Source: Bacteroidota bacterium (GTDB taxonomy: Bacteria; Bacteroidota; Bacteroidia; Chitinophagales; Chitinophagaceae). From it: DNA of 64,000 nt. This document shows, in pieces, positions 26,852 to 35,353 of this stretch. A program made the translations under genes and the position numbers. The stretch lies in the NCBI GenBank assembly GCA_016715505.1, contig JADJZY010000007.1, forward strand, positions 62,001-126,000, read 5' to 3'. Position 1 is the first letter of the stretch. Every line of letters begins with the position of its first letter. The notes below the pieces were generated by a model. The model did no database searches. It saw only the letters and a program-made list of their open reading frames with translations, and was not told where the DNA came from.

Positions 26852-29092
26852 TTAGTACAGGCATATTTCGTCGCAAGCAATACTTGATTTAGGAAGAATC
26901 TCGCCCGATTCTCCAACGAGGGTACGCACCACATGGATTCGCACCGCCCCTTGAACCGGATTCGGTAAATTTAAGACAATTTCACGCTTCGTCACCTCAC
27001 CAGACCAATCGGCGCTTAAGGTTTGACGGGCAATAATTTTTTCATCGGCAGCATTAGACACAATCACTTCTTCGGGGAAATGAATGCCATGTCGGGGATC
27101 GTTGAGGAACGAACAACTAATTTTACTGGCTGCTGCTTTGCCCTGCAAATTGGCCTCCACAATGAGATCTTCGGTTGATTGTAACAACCAGTGCATGGTG
27201 TATTCCCGAAATCCTAAGGCGCCATCCGTGAGCATGGTTGGGGCTCTTTTTACAAAGTCTTCATCCGATTCAGACAGAATTTTTAGCGGACTGGCATACA
27301 AACGATTCTGATAGGGGTACTTAAAAATATACTCTTCCCATTGCTTTAAATAATTTTGCAACAATTCGCCCTGCTCATTATACATGCTCACCTGATACTT
27401 GCTCATGAGCTGTTGGAGGGTTTCTACCAACTTAGGACCTTCTGCCTGAATCTTCCAGGGACCCTGACTCTGGACTTGGGCATATCCTTTTTCGGAACAT
27501 CCATGATAACGGAGGGCTTCCAATTGATCATAACAGAGGGCCGTAAGTAATTTTCCAACACGGGCTGCGGCTGGTCCTTTCAATGTTTTTTCTTTTTCAC
27601 TTAAATCATAAAAAAAGATAGACAGCGCTTCTTCGTTGAGATAGGCCTTGATGGCTTCTGAAATATTGCCATAAATATCCAATTTCTTCTGCTCCCGGTA
27701 AACCTTATCTTCCAATAAAACATAAAAATCATTGATCAAATCAAACTGCTCCGGATACGCAGCTTCCAAATAACTATACCTCAATGAATCAATATTTTGA
27801 GCAGGGTTCCAGAGGAGTGAAGCAGTGACATAGGACTTTAAATCGTCCAAAGCAGCATATTTGTCTTCACTGCCATGGGCAAAAACACCTGTTACGCCTA
27901 ATTCACGATACCATTTTAAATTATCCTGAAACGACTTGAGTACGGGAAATAAATCGAGGTAATTGCTATACTGTACCACATAATCCCAAATGAATACATG
28001 ATTCACTTTTTGTTTCCATGTGCTCACCAGACCTTTGAACAACTCAGCCTGTTCGGCCTGACGTAATGCCTGTCCTTTGGGATAATCAATGGTACTGATA
28101 ATAACGCCTGAATTGGCTGGCATACTACGGGCAGGTGGATTTTTGGTACATCCGTAAGACGACATCATAAATACCAAATCCGGGAATCGGCCAGCCAGTT
28201 GTGCCACTAATTGGGCAACAGCAGGTGCAGCATCGGTATTGGAGTTGCCTGCTTTTTGGCAGGCGCTGCATTGGCAAACAATGAGATTGTCGTTTGGAAT
28301 GATGGAAAAATACCGTGCATCCGGTTGTTCCATTTGTTTTGCTTTGATACCCTGAAAAAGGAGTTCAAATAATTTTGGACTGCTAAAACAATACTGCGAC
28401 GATTTTCGTTCCCCATTGCGGAGGGCATAAATTTCGGCAGGACCGCCAGCTGAACCACTTGCTTTTTCAATCAGGCGATGCAAATTGTGTCCCCAACAAC
28501 CCCAATATTCTTCGAGTTTATGGGTTTTGTTCCATAAACAATAATCATAATCATCGGCTTGCGGGAAATAAGATTCACGATATGCAAAAGCAGGCTCAGA
28601 GACTAATTCGAAGCCGGAAGGAATTTGTAAACTTGCTTTTGCCGGAAGCAATAAATCCTGGCGATCGATATACATCGCCTGTGCAGTTTGTTTAAAAAAT
28701 TGAGTAACCCCGTACAACAAACCTACATCGCCTTTGCTGTAAATGCAGGTTGTATTTTTTTTATTCAGAATGCCATAGCTTTCTGCTGATTTTAAAGGGG
28801 TAGGTTTGAGTGATTGCAGAATTTTTGTTTGACCAATACTGATCACGTGTAAGAACGTGTCTTTAAATTGTTGCTCCCGGATAACAGGGATATCTTTTTG
28901 GGTAATTTTTTTAAAACTACTGACAAATAAATCCTTTGCCTTGATTTCGATTGATTTTGGTTGATCGGGCATGAGCAACACGGGCAGTCCTGCATTGGAT
29001 TCATAAACCATATGATCGGCCGGTTTACCTCCGCAGGCCATGATAAGCAGCAGATAAAGCATCGGTATCCTGCATGTAAAACCTTTGTTCAT
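26852..29092 (-). CDS. DUF4838 family lipoprotein, possible glycoside hydrolase
   Basis: A 746-residue lipoprotein (signal LYLLLIMACGG, Cys near residue 20). The N-terminal part (about 25-160) resembles the alpha/beta domain that precedes GH20 and GH67-type barrels, and about 170-480 is a DUF4838-like TIM barrel with the motifs WGCWGHNLHRLI, CQCSACQKAG and GVFAHGSEDKYAAL. Catalytic acids cannot be assigned with confidence. The C-terminal region is a beta domain. The gene starts 4 bases after the TPR/YaiO gene and is thus tightly cotranscribed with a GT2 synthase and a barrel exporter. By position it could be the hydrolase that trims a nascent polysaccharide, the role PgaB plays in the Pga system; this is inference. 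Confidence 0.82.
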   Translation of the reverse strand: MNKGFTCRIPMLYLLLIMACGGKPADHMVYESNAGLPVLLMPDQPKSIEIKAKDLFVSSFKKITQKDIPVIREQQFKDTFLHVISIGQTKILQSLKPTPLKSAESYGILNKKNTTCIYSKGDVGLLYGVTQFFKQTAQAMYIDRQDLLLPAKASLQIPSGFELVSEPAFAYRESYFPQADDYDYCLWNKTHKLEEYWGCWGHNLHRLIEKASGSAGGPAEIYALRNGERKSSQYCFSSPKLFELLFQGIKAKQMEQPDARYFSIIPNDNLIVCQCSACQKAGNSNTDAAPAVAQLVAQLAGRFPDLVFMMSSYGCTKNPPARSMPANSGVIISTIDYPKGQALRQAEQAELFKGLVSTWKQKVNHVFIWDYVVQYSNYLDLFPVLKSFQDNLKWYRELGVTGVFAHGSEDKYAALDDLKSYVTASLLWNPAQNIDSLRYSYLEAAYPEQFDLINDFYVLLEDKVYREQKKLDIYGNISEAIKAYLNEEALSIFFYDLSEKEKTLKGPAAARVGKLLTALCYDQLEALRYHGCSEKGYAQVQSQGPWKIQAEGPKLVETLQQLMSKYQVSMYNEQGELLQNYLKQWEEYIFKYPYQNRLYASPLKILSESDEDFVKRAPTMLTDGALGFREYTMHWLLQSTEDLIVEANLQGKAAASKISCSFLNDPRHGIHFPEEVIVSNAADEKIIARQTLSADWSGEVTKREIVLNLPNPVQGAVRIHVVRTLVGESGEILPKSSIACDEICLY

Positions 29093-29096
29093 AGCA

Positions 29097-30629
29097 TTAA
29101 AAAAGCGTCATGAGCGTAATAAAAATATTGTATTGATTCACGTTGTAGTTTTCTGCAACCCTGAAATTAAACCAATTGCCTTGTAATCCAATGGTGGTGC
29201 GATGTTTTATTTTATGCTGATACCCGGCACCTACCATGCGGGTTACGTAAGTTAAAAAAGTATTCAACTGAAAATCCAGTGTTTTTTCTTCTGGAGGAGT
29301 TCCCAGCGATCCGATAATCATAAAATAATCGTTGCGGTAATTGAGGTAATACCGCGATTGTAAGGTAACTGCCGAGTACATTTTCGAAAAATCTGTCATG
29401 ATGAATCCTCTTAAATTCACCCAAACATCGTTCCATTCTCTCGAAATGCCTCCTATTCCGCTCAAAAGGCCAATATTGTTTCGTTGTAATACATACCGAA
29501 ATCCGGCTTCCAATTCATATTCACTCGGAATGGTTTTGAACACAGAACCGCTAATTCGAAATTTCGGGAAGGCAAATTGATTGGCTACAGCAATATTGGC
29601 CTGTGTATAGAGTTTTGGATTGATTTTATGAAACCATTCCAATTCATTTTGTACACCGGTGCCCACCGGACGTGCAGCATAATAAAAGCGATAAGTATAG
29701 GTATTCCGTTTTTCAAATCGAGTATATTCCAAAGCAGCAATGGCCGATTTAAATTGAGTGGAATCAAAAAATGAACGTGTAAACTGTATGCCAATTTGGT
29801 TCTTGTAACGTTTGGCATAGAGGTAATCGAGGTAGTTTAAATATTCCTTATTGCCACCTCCGGCAGGTTCAGCCAATTTGACAAAGTGATATGCAGAATC
29901 GTAATTTTGCAGCAACTCATGAAGGATACCTTTTTTATACAACAAGGGCTGATTATCGGGGTATTGACTCAAACCCGCTTCGGTGTAAAATTTGGCGATT
30001 TCATAGGCTTTACTTTCTATTTCGATGTTCACAATCCGGTACAAGGCAAAGGTATCTTTCGGATCATTCTCCAGAGATTTTACATAGTGCTGAAAGGCTG
30101 AATCTGGTTGGTTTCTTTTTTCAAGCACTTTTCCTTGCATGAAGTATGATTCGGCGAGTGAGCCTTTGATTTTTTGATTGTAAGGATATCGTTGTTTGAG
30201 GATTTCCAATTCCTGAATAGCATTAAAATGATCCTTTTTTTCGGAGAGCAGTCCTGCTTTTTTAATGCTGAGTTCCTTGTGTTCCGGAAATGCACTTAAT
30301 CCTCTTTCGCAATAACTCAGAGCGCCATCCAAATTGCCTTTGGCACTATTGGCGTTGATGCCGTATTCATAAGCTTGCATGCTTTTAGGATCTTGCGAAA
30401 GCACATCTTCAACAATTACCAGCGCACTATCATATTTTTCGTTTTCCAGTAATTGTTTGATAAAGGGAACAGATTGAGAGACATAAATATTTTTGAAACG
30501 CTCGTTTCCCGGATTACGTTGGCTAAGGGTATTACTGATTTCCATCGCTTCATCAAAGCGACCCATTTCTTCGAGGATGGATGATTTCTTCACCACATAT
30601 TCCTCATTGGAGGGATAGCGCGAAATCAT
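29097..30629 (-). CDS. TPR/YaiO-type outer-membrane barrel protein, C-terminal fragment
   Basis: A 510-residue fragment: TPRs over about 1-290, then about 220 residues of alternating aromatic strands ending in ...ITLMTLF, with the terminal Phe typical of outer-membrane barrels and similarity to the YaiO family. There is no signal peptide, and the nominal ATG at 30629 sits inside a TPR. The frame immediately upstream reads QALNQINS and is coherent, so the real start must be further up. Restoring three single bases between 30661 and 30729 (see findings) joins it to the ORF at 30726-31928, giving about 944 residues with signal peptide, TPRs and barrel. That is the PgaA-like layout of an outer-membrane polysaccharide exporter. 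Confidence 0.78.
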   Translation of the reverse strand: MISRYPSNEEYVVKKSSILEEMGRFDEAMEISNTLSQRNPGNERFKNIYVSQSVPFIKQLLENEKYDSALVIVEDVLSQDPKSMQAYEYGINANSAKGNLDGALSYCERGLSAFPEHKELSIKKAGLLSEKKDHFNAIQELEILKQRYPYNQKIKGSLAESYFMQGKVLEKRNQPDSAFQHYVKSLENDPKDTFALYRIVNIEIESKAYEIAKFYTEAGLSQYPDNQPLLYKKGILHELLQNYDSAYHFVKLAEPAGGGNKEYLNYLDYLYAKRYKNQIGIQFTRSFFDSTQFKSAIAALEYTRFEKRNTYTYRFYYAARPVGTGVQNELEWFHKINPKLYTQANIAVANQFAFPKFRISGSVFKTIPSEYELEAGFRYVLQRNNIGLLSGIGGISREWNDVWVNLRGFIMTDFSKMYSAVTLQSRYYLNYRNDYFMIIGSLGTPPEEKTLDFQLNTFLTYVTRMVGAGYQHKIKHRTTIGLQGNWFNFRVAENYNVNQYNIFITLMTLF

Positions 30630-30725
30630 GCTGTTAATTTGGTTCAGGGCCTGCGGATAATTTTTTGTGCAGCATAAATCGAAAAATATAATCGTTGGCT
30701 AATTCTGAATAACCAGGTGTTCGGG

Positions 30726-31928
30726 CTAATTAAAAAAACTTTTGCCTTGCTGAAGTAATAAGGTTGCATACTTTTCGCGGATATCGCCATCACCGGGAAA
30801 TTTGGTGGCCAGTTTCTCAAGTGTTTTGTTGGCTTCGGTGGTTTTATTTAGTTTTTCGTACAAGGACATTTGTTTGAGCAACAAATCTTTATTGCCCGGA
30901 TTTCGTTTTAAAGCTGAACTTAAATATTCCTGAGCATCATCATAATAACCTTTCGACAAAGCATTGTTGAGTAAAAAAGTAAAGGCTTCCTGATTGCCGG
31001 GGCTGGAGGCATATACTTTCTGGTACAACACGTAAGGGTCGGTATTGTTATAGTATCTGGCTGATTCCAGTTTAAGTTCATTGAGCGTATTTCGAAGGGT
31101 AGCACTGGGATATTTTTTTAATAAACCTTCGATATACATGATGGCTTCCGGGAACATGCGCAACTCCTGCAACAAACCGATTTTTTTCATGATGAGAATC
31201 GGGTCGTAGGGATAATTTGATAAGCCGATTTCGGTGAGTTCCAAAGCGGTATTTTTTTTGCCGGCTTTTAATTCCAGGTTCACCTGTTTCTGAATGGTTT
31301 TTAAATCGGTGGGCTCAACAGTTAATACGCGGTCGTACAAATCTTTGGTCATTTTGTAATCACCGGTTTTGGCATATTTGTCGGCTTCATCCGAAATCAT
31401 ATCCCGGTAATATCTTTTCACCATCGAGTCTTCAGGGAAAATACTGTACAAGCGGGTGAGGGCTCTTTTGGACTCAACTTTATTGCCCATTTCATTATAG
31501 ATCGCAATTTTTTTCAACCACAGTCCTTTCCAGTAAGGGGTTACTTCCAATAATTCATTGATATAACAGATAGCGCTCGAATAGCGACCGGTTTGATATT
31601 CCACATTGATGAGATAATGTCGGGCATCTACATTGCGGGGAAATTTATCGACTACTTTTTTGAGCTCATAGCGGGAGCTGTCATACATTTTTAATTCGAG
31701 ATAACATTTGCCCAAATATTGGCGCAGGTCCATATCGCCCGGTTCAATTTCCAATCCTTTGCGGCACAGATTGGCGGCTTTCCGGTAATTTCCTTTTTGA
31801 TTGCCTTCGATACGAGCCAGTTTATAATACTCATCGGATGAAAGCTCTTGTTGTGCAAAGGCATGCAAGGCGAATACCTGCAAAACACCCAGCAAACACA
31901 AGAATTTGAAATAGTTATTTCGACTCAT
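30726..31928 (-). CDS. Exported TPR protein, N-terminal part of TPR/YaiO exporter
   Basis: A 400-residue protein with a signal peptide (about 1-25, ending near FAQQ) followed by about ten tetratricopeptide repeats. The final residues GKSFFN are followed by a stop, but the TPR rhythm resumes in another frame about 10 bases later. I believe this is the N-terminal half of one protein with the ORF ending at 29097; a genuinely separate periplasmic TPR protein is the alternative. It starts 24 bases after the GT2 synthase gene. TPR domains in such systems bind the polymer or synthase partners in the periplasm. Confidence 0.8.
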   Translation of the reverse strand: MSRNNYFKFLCLLGVLQVFALHAFAQQELSSDEYYKLARIEGNQKGNYRKAANLCRKGLEIEPGDMDLRQYLGKCYLELKMYDSSRYELKKVVDKFPRNVDARHYLINVEYQTGRYSSAICYINELLEVTPYWKGLWLKKIAIYNEMGNKVESKRALTRLYSIFPEDSMVKRYYRDMISDEADKYAKTGDYKMTKDLYDRVLTVEPTDLKTIQKQVNLELKAGKKNTALELTEIGLSNYPYDPILIMKKIGLLQELRMFPEAIMYIEGLLKKYPSATLRNTLNELKLESARYYNNTDPYVLYQKVYASSPGNQEAFTFLLNNALSKGYYDDAQEYLSSALKRNPGNKDLLLKQMSLYEKLNKTTEANKTLEKLATKFPGDGDIREKYATLLLQQGKSFFN

Positions 31929-31952
31929 TTTTTCAAAAGGTTGAATACATGA

Positions 31953-33383
31953 TTAAGAAGTTTTTTGTTTGGGTTGGTCAAATCCTTGTCGGGTCATAGA
32001 GCCCCACTCAAATTCTTTAGAGGTCAGATAATCATAGTATCCTCTAATGGCAAAGAACATGATGAGGGGGTGATAAATAAAAGACTCAAGAAAAACCATC
32101 AACACAAGTGATAAGACTTCCCGGAAGGTTTTATAATATTTAAATGTGATTTGATCCCAAAGAATGACCATGGTAGATATCATTACAGAAAAGGTATACG
32201 AATATAACAAGATGATAAAGGCATTATACCAGTTCACCTGATTGGTGAGAATGAGGTAAATGAAAAAAATCCAACCAAGTGCTTCGATAACCGGGGCGAG
32301 TAACTCATACAAAAAGGCGAATGGGTAAACAATCAAACCCATGTTTTTGTATTTGCGGTTAAAAAGAATTTTTCGGTGTTCATAAAATAACTGAATCAGC
32401 CCTCGTCCCCATCGTGTGCGTTGCCGGTTCAGAATTCGCATATTGGGCGGCCCTTCGGTCCAACAACACGAAAGTGGAATATAATCAACCTTATAATTTT
32501 GTTTATTGTTAATCATATAGGAAACCATCCTGGTCACCAAGTCCATGTCTTCGGCATGTGATAAGGGATCGTAACCACCGGCACGCACAGCTACTTCTTT
32601 ATCGAATAGTCCTAAACCACCGGAAATGTTTGGCACACAGTTCACCACAGACCAACCCATTTTACTTAACAGATAGGCGCGGATATATTCCATTTCCTGG
32701 AATCGGGGAATGATGCCTTTTGGAGGCCTTACCCGCGTAATGATTCCCTCTTCGATATCGCAGCTATTGGACATGCGCAATACGGCACCCACGGCAATTA
32801 CATTTTTTTTACTGTTCAAAATGGGTTTAATCATTTTGAGCAGGGTATTCCGGTCGAGGATACAGTCTACATCTGTACAGAGATAATACGGAAAGGATGA
32901 AGCATTGATACCTGCATTTGATGCATCGGCTTTTGTTCCACCATTTTCCTTATCAACCACAGTGAGGATGGAATAGGCCGGATTGCGTGATTTAAAAATA
33001 CGTTTTACTGGTTTGGTTTTGATTTTGGCCACATAAGCAAAAGGTGTTTCCTCCAGTTCAAACTCTTCGATGAGCTTTTCAAGGGTATCATCCTTACTAC
33101 CATCGTTGATGATAATTACCTCAAACAGCGGATAGTTGAGGGTAAGCAGTGAACGAACATTGGTGATGATGGTGAGTCCTTCATTAAAGGCTGGTGCAAC
33201 CACTGAAATGCCGGGTGTAAGGGGGGATGACATGAGGGTATTATCATCCAGTTCGGAGTTATATCCTTTATAACGTGAAATACCGATGAAAGATAAGATA
33301 GCCAGAATGATATAGCTGATAAACAACGAGGTTGCATAAAAGAAGATGAAGTATTCGTATATCGTCCTGATTTGTTCAATCAT
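31953..33383 (-). CDS. Family 2 processive glycosyltransferase (polysaccharide synthase, PgaC/IcaA-like)
   Basis: A 476-residue inner-membrane enzyme: one helix at about 10-35, a cytoplasmic GT-A domain (about 60-345), then three to four membrane helices. Catalytic motifs are complete: the nucleotide-binding TPGISVVAPAFNEG and IINDGSKDDT, the DxD-type TDVDC, HAEDMD as the base, and QRTRWGRG as the processive QxxRW motif. This set fits poly-N-acetylglucosamine, cellulose or hyaluronan-type synthases; the closest pattern to my eye is PgaC/IcaA, but the product cannot be fixed from sequence. It starts 2 bases after the HEAT gene and is the core of the operon. Confidence 0.92.
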   Translation of the reverse strand: MIEQIRTIYEYFIFFYATSLFISYIILAILSFIGISRYKGYNSELDDNTLMSSPLTPGISVVAPAFNEGLTIITNVRSLLTLNYPLFEVIIINDGSKDDTLEKLIEEFELEETPFAYVAKIKTKPVKRIFKSRNPAYSILTVVDKENGGTKADASNAGINASSFPYYLCTDVDCILDRNTLLKMIKPILNSKKNVIAVGAVLRMSNSCDIEEGIITRVRPPKGIIPRFQEMEYIRAYLLSKMGWSVVNCVPNISGGLGLFDKEVAVRAGGYDPLSHAEDMDLVTRMVSYMINNKQNYKVDYIPLSCCWTEGPPNMRILNRQRTRWGRGLIQLFYEHRKILFNRKYKNMGLIVYPFAFLYELLAPVIEALGWIFFIYLILTNQVNWYNAFIILLYSYTFSVMISTMVILWDQITFKYYKTFREVLSLVLMVFLESFIYHPLIMFFAIRGYYDYLTSKEFEWGSMTRQGFDQPKQKTS

Positions 33384-33385
33384 CT

Positions 33386-34528
33386 TTATTTGAATTTAAT
33401 CAGGGGGTTTGCAATATGTTGTAAAATCAAATGAGGGAAACCGGTTTCCGTGTTCAGTAGTTCTTCAAAGAGTGCTTTACCATCGGGGCCATAGTTGTTA
33501 ATGGCTTCGGCAATTACCTTTTTGGTATCGGTTTGAATACTTTCATCAAAGGTTTGTTTGAGAAAGTCCAGTGATTTGCCGGTATGAAACTTTCCGATGG
33601 CACGAATAATTTCAACCTGACAATTATCGGGCTGATTGGCGTACATATCGCGGAGTATATCTTCATAATCAGTAGCCTGCAATTCGCCGAGGGCTTTAAT
33701 GGTTTCAGCACGAAGAATGTGATTGTCGTGTTTCAGCGTTTCAATCAAAGTAGGAATGCTTTCTTTTTGTTTGAAATAGGCACACATTTTAATGGAAAAT
33801 GAAACGATGGATTCGTTTTTGGAATAGGCCACCCATTTACTGAAATTTGGGATGATGGTATTTTCGATGCTCAGAAGTTGTTTCAGCAGGTTGATCTGAT
33901 CCCATTCATTCAAGGTTTCTGTGGCTTCGTCGAAAAATTTAAAAGGATCATTTTTACTCAATCGCAAGTAAGAAGAGCGCGCTTCTTTCCGCACATTTTT
34001 GTTGACGCTATAGGTAAACGGGAAAATTTTGGATTCAGAGGTGGTGATGGACAAGGCCGATAATTCCTGAATGCCTTTCATCTTATCGTAGGCATTTGAA
34101 AAGTCCAACTTCTTTTCAATAAAAGCTTCAATACCGAGTGCCCGAATGAGTCGGTTAAAGGGTTCATTGACTTTAAAATTGAAATTGATTTTGGCGAGGA
34201 TGAGACGTTTGGTGATGAGGTCGAGGTTCGTTTTGCTGAGTTTGCCCACCCGTTTGGTAAAATCCTCATAAATATCCTGTTCGGTATAGGTATTACTATC
34301 ATCGAAGATGTATTGAATCAGGAGTTCATCGATAACAGGTACCAATTCTTCTTCTTTTCGTTTCCTCCGATTGTAAATATATCGGATATACGACATGGAG
34401 GCCATAAAAAAGGAGAAGAGTAAAATACAGCCCAGGATGAATACAATACAAACTTGAATAATGACCGGAAAGGATGTGATCCGGGCATAAAACGAGAATA
34501 AATAATCGACAATGGTTAGTAGTATCAC
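33386..34528 (-). CDS. Membrane-anchored HEAT-repeat protein
   Basis: A 380-residue protein with one hydrophobic helix at about 15-45 and a cytoplasmic helical part. From about 150 to 370 there are HEAT-type repeats, clearest in SIPTLIETLKHDNHILRAET, IKALGELQATDYEDILRDMY and IRAIGKFHTGKSLDFL. HEAT domains act as protein-binding scaffolds. In this operon, 2 bases upstream of the GT2 synthase and 49 bases after the degenerate receiver, it would suit a regulatory or assembly partner of the synthase. No catalytic motif is visible. Confidence 0.82.
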   Translation of the reverse strand: MILLTIVDYLFSFYARITSFPVIIQVCIVFILGCILLFSFFMASMSYIRYIYNRRKRKEEELVPVIDELLIQYIFDDSNTYTEQDIYEDFTKRVGKLSKTNLDLITKRLILAKINFNFKVNEPFNRLIRALGIEAFIEKKLDFSNAYDKMKGIQELSALSITTSESKIFPFTYSVNKNVRKEARSSYLRLSKNDPFKFFDEATETLNEWDQINLLKQLLSIENTIIPNFSKWVAYSKNESIVSFSIKMCAYFKQKESIPTLIETLKHDNHILRAETIKALGELQATDYEDILRDMYANQPDNCQVEIIRAIGKFHTGKSLDFLKQTFDESIQTDTKKVIAEAINNYGPDGKALFEELLNTETGFPHLILQHIANPLIKFK

Positions 34529-34577
34529 CTCTTGAAAAGATGCGCTAAACTAAGCCTCAAAAGCCGTATTAAGAAAT

Positions 34578-34985
34578 TTAGGATTGTCGGCTGAGATTCG
34601 GTTCATTCACTTTTAAAGGCCGATTCAACTGTAAATTGGAAATGGTCGTGAGTAGGTCCTGTAAATCAACTGGTTTGTGGAAAATGGCATCCGGTTCGAG
34701 GTCGAGATAGGACGCATTCATTTCGGGGTTATTGGTGGGGGTGATCAGGATGAATGGAATGTTTTTTTCCATGGATTTAATCTTGAGCCAGGACACCAAT
34801 TCGAGTCCGCTTTTGTGATTTAACTGGGTACTGGAAACGATGAAATCAAATTCATTGTTCATCATTAAATCCTTGGCCTGTAGGGCATCTGAGCAAATAA
34901 TTGCCTCAATGTTTTTACGACCAAAGAACATCTGGAGCGTTTTAATAAAATACAAATCGCTATCCAGGATAAGCGCTTTATTCAT
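34578..34985 (-). CDS. Degenerate (pseudo-)receiver domain protein
   Basis: A 135-residue stand-alone receiver domain, first gene of the polysaccharide-like operon. The acidic pocket residues D8 and D10 are present, as are the Thr/Ser switch in LITPTNN and the Lys in FHKPVD. However the phospho-accepting Asp is replaced: the strand FDFIVSST puts Ser52 where Asp is expected. It therefore probably cannot be phosphorylated in the usual way and may work as a protein-binding module, or bind another ligand. No output domain follows. Upstream is a 368-base gap to the divergent T9SS gene at 35354. Confidence 0.85.
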   Translation of the reverse strand: MNKALILDSDLYFIKTLQMFFGRKNIEAIICSDALQAKDLMMNNEFDFIVSSTQLNHKSGLELVSWLKIKSMEKNIPFILITPTNNPEMNASYLDLEPDAIFHKPVDLQDLLTTISNLQLNRPLKVNEPNLSRQS

Positions 34986-35353
34986 TTGTGTTAGTGGTTA
35001 TTTATGGGGTAAATTTCCGTCCTTGCCACGGGAAAAAAAAATAATCGGACAAGGGAAGTGAAACTCATATGTATATTTTTATATATTATATTTATATTAT
35101 TTTGGTGCAACAAGTTAGACAATTGAATATATACATATTATTAAATTATTAATTCGATAATTCTATTCTTGTTTAAACATCAAACGATAAAATCCCTCAT
35201 TTATTGAAGAAATCTTGCCGTTATTTTCCGCCTTTTCCAATTTTGTCATTGATTTTTGTGAGAACGATGTCATCTTTCGGACCGGCAAAATTGTTAATCA
35301 TTATCTTTCAATCTCATTTTCATCTTATTTTTATATATCAAAACGAATCCCTT
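34986..35353. other. AT-rich divergent intergenic region
   Basis: The 368 bases between the receiver gene and the T9SS gene hold no credible ORF. The stretch 35065-35160 is very AT-rich with repeated TATATT and TTATATTA runs, suited to a pair of divergent promoters. I found no exact TAnnTTTG element; TATTCTTG near 35163 is one mismatch away. Confidence 0.4.
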
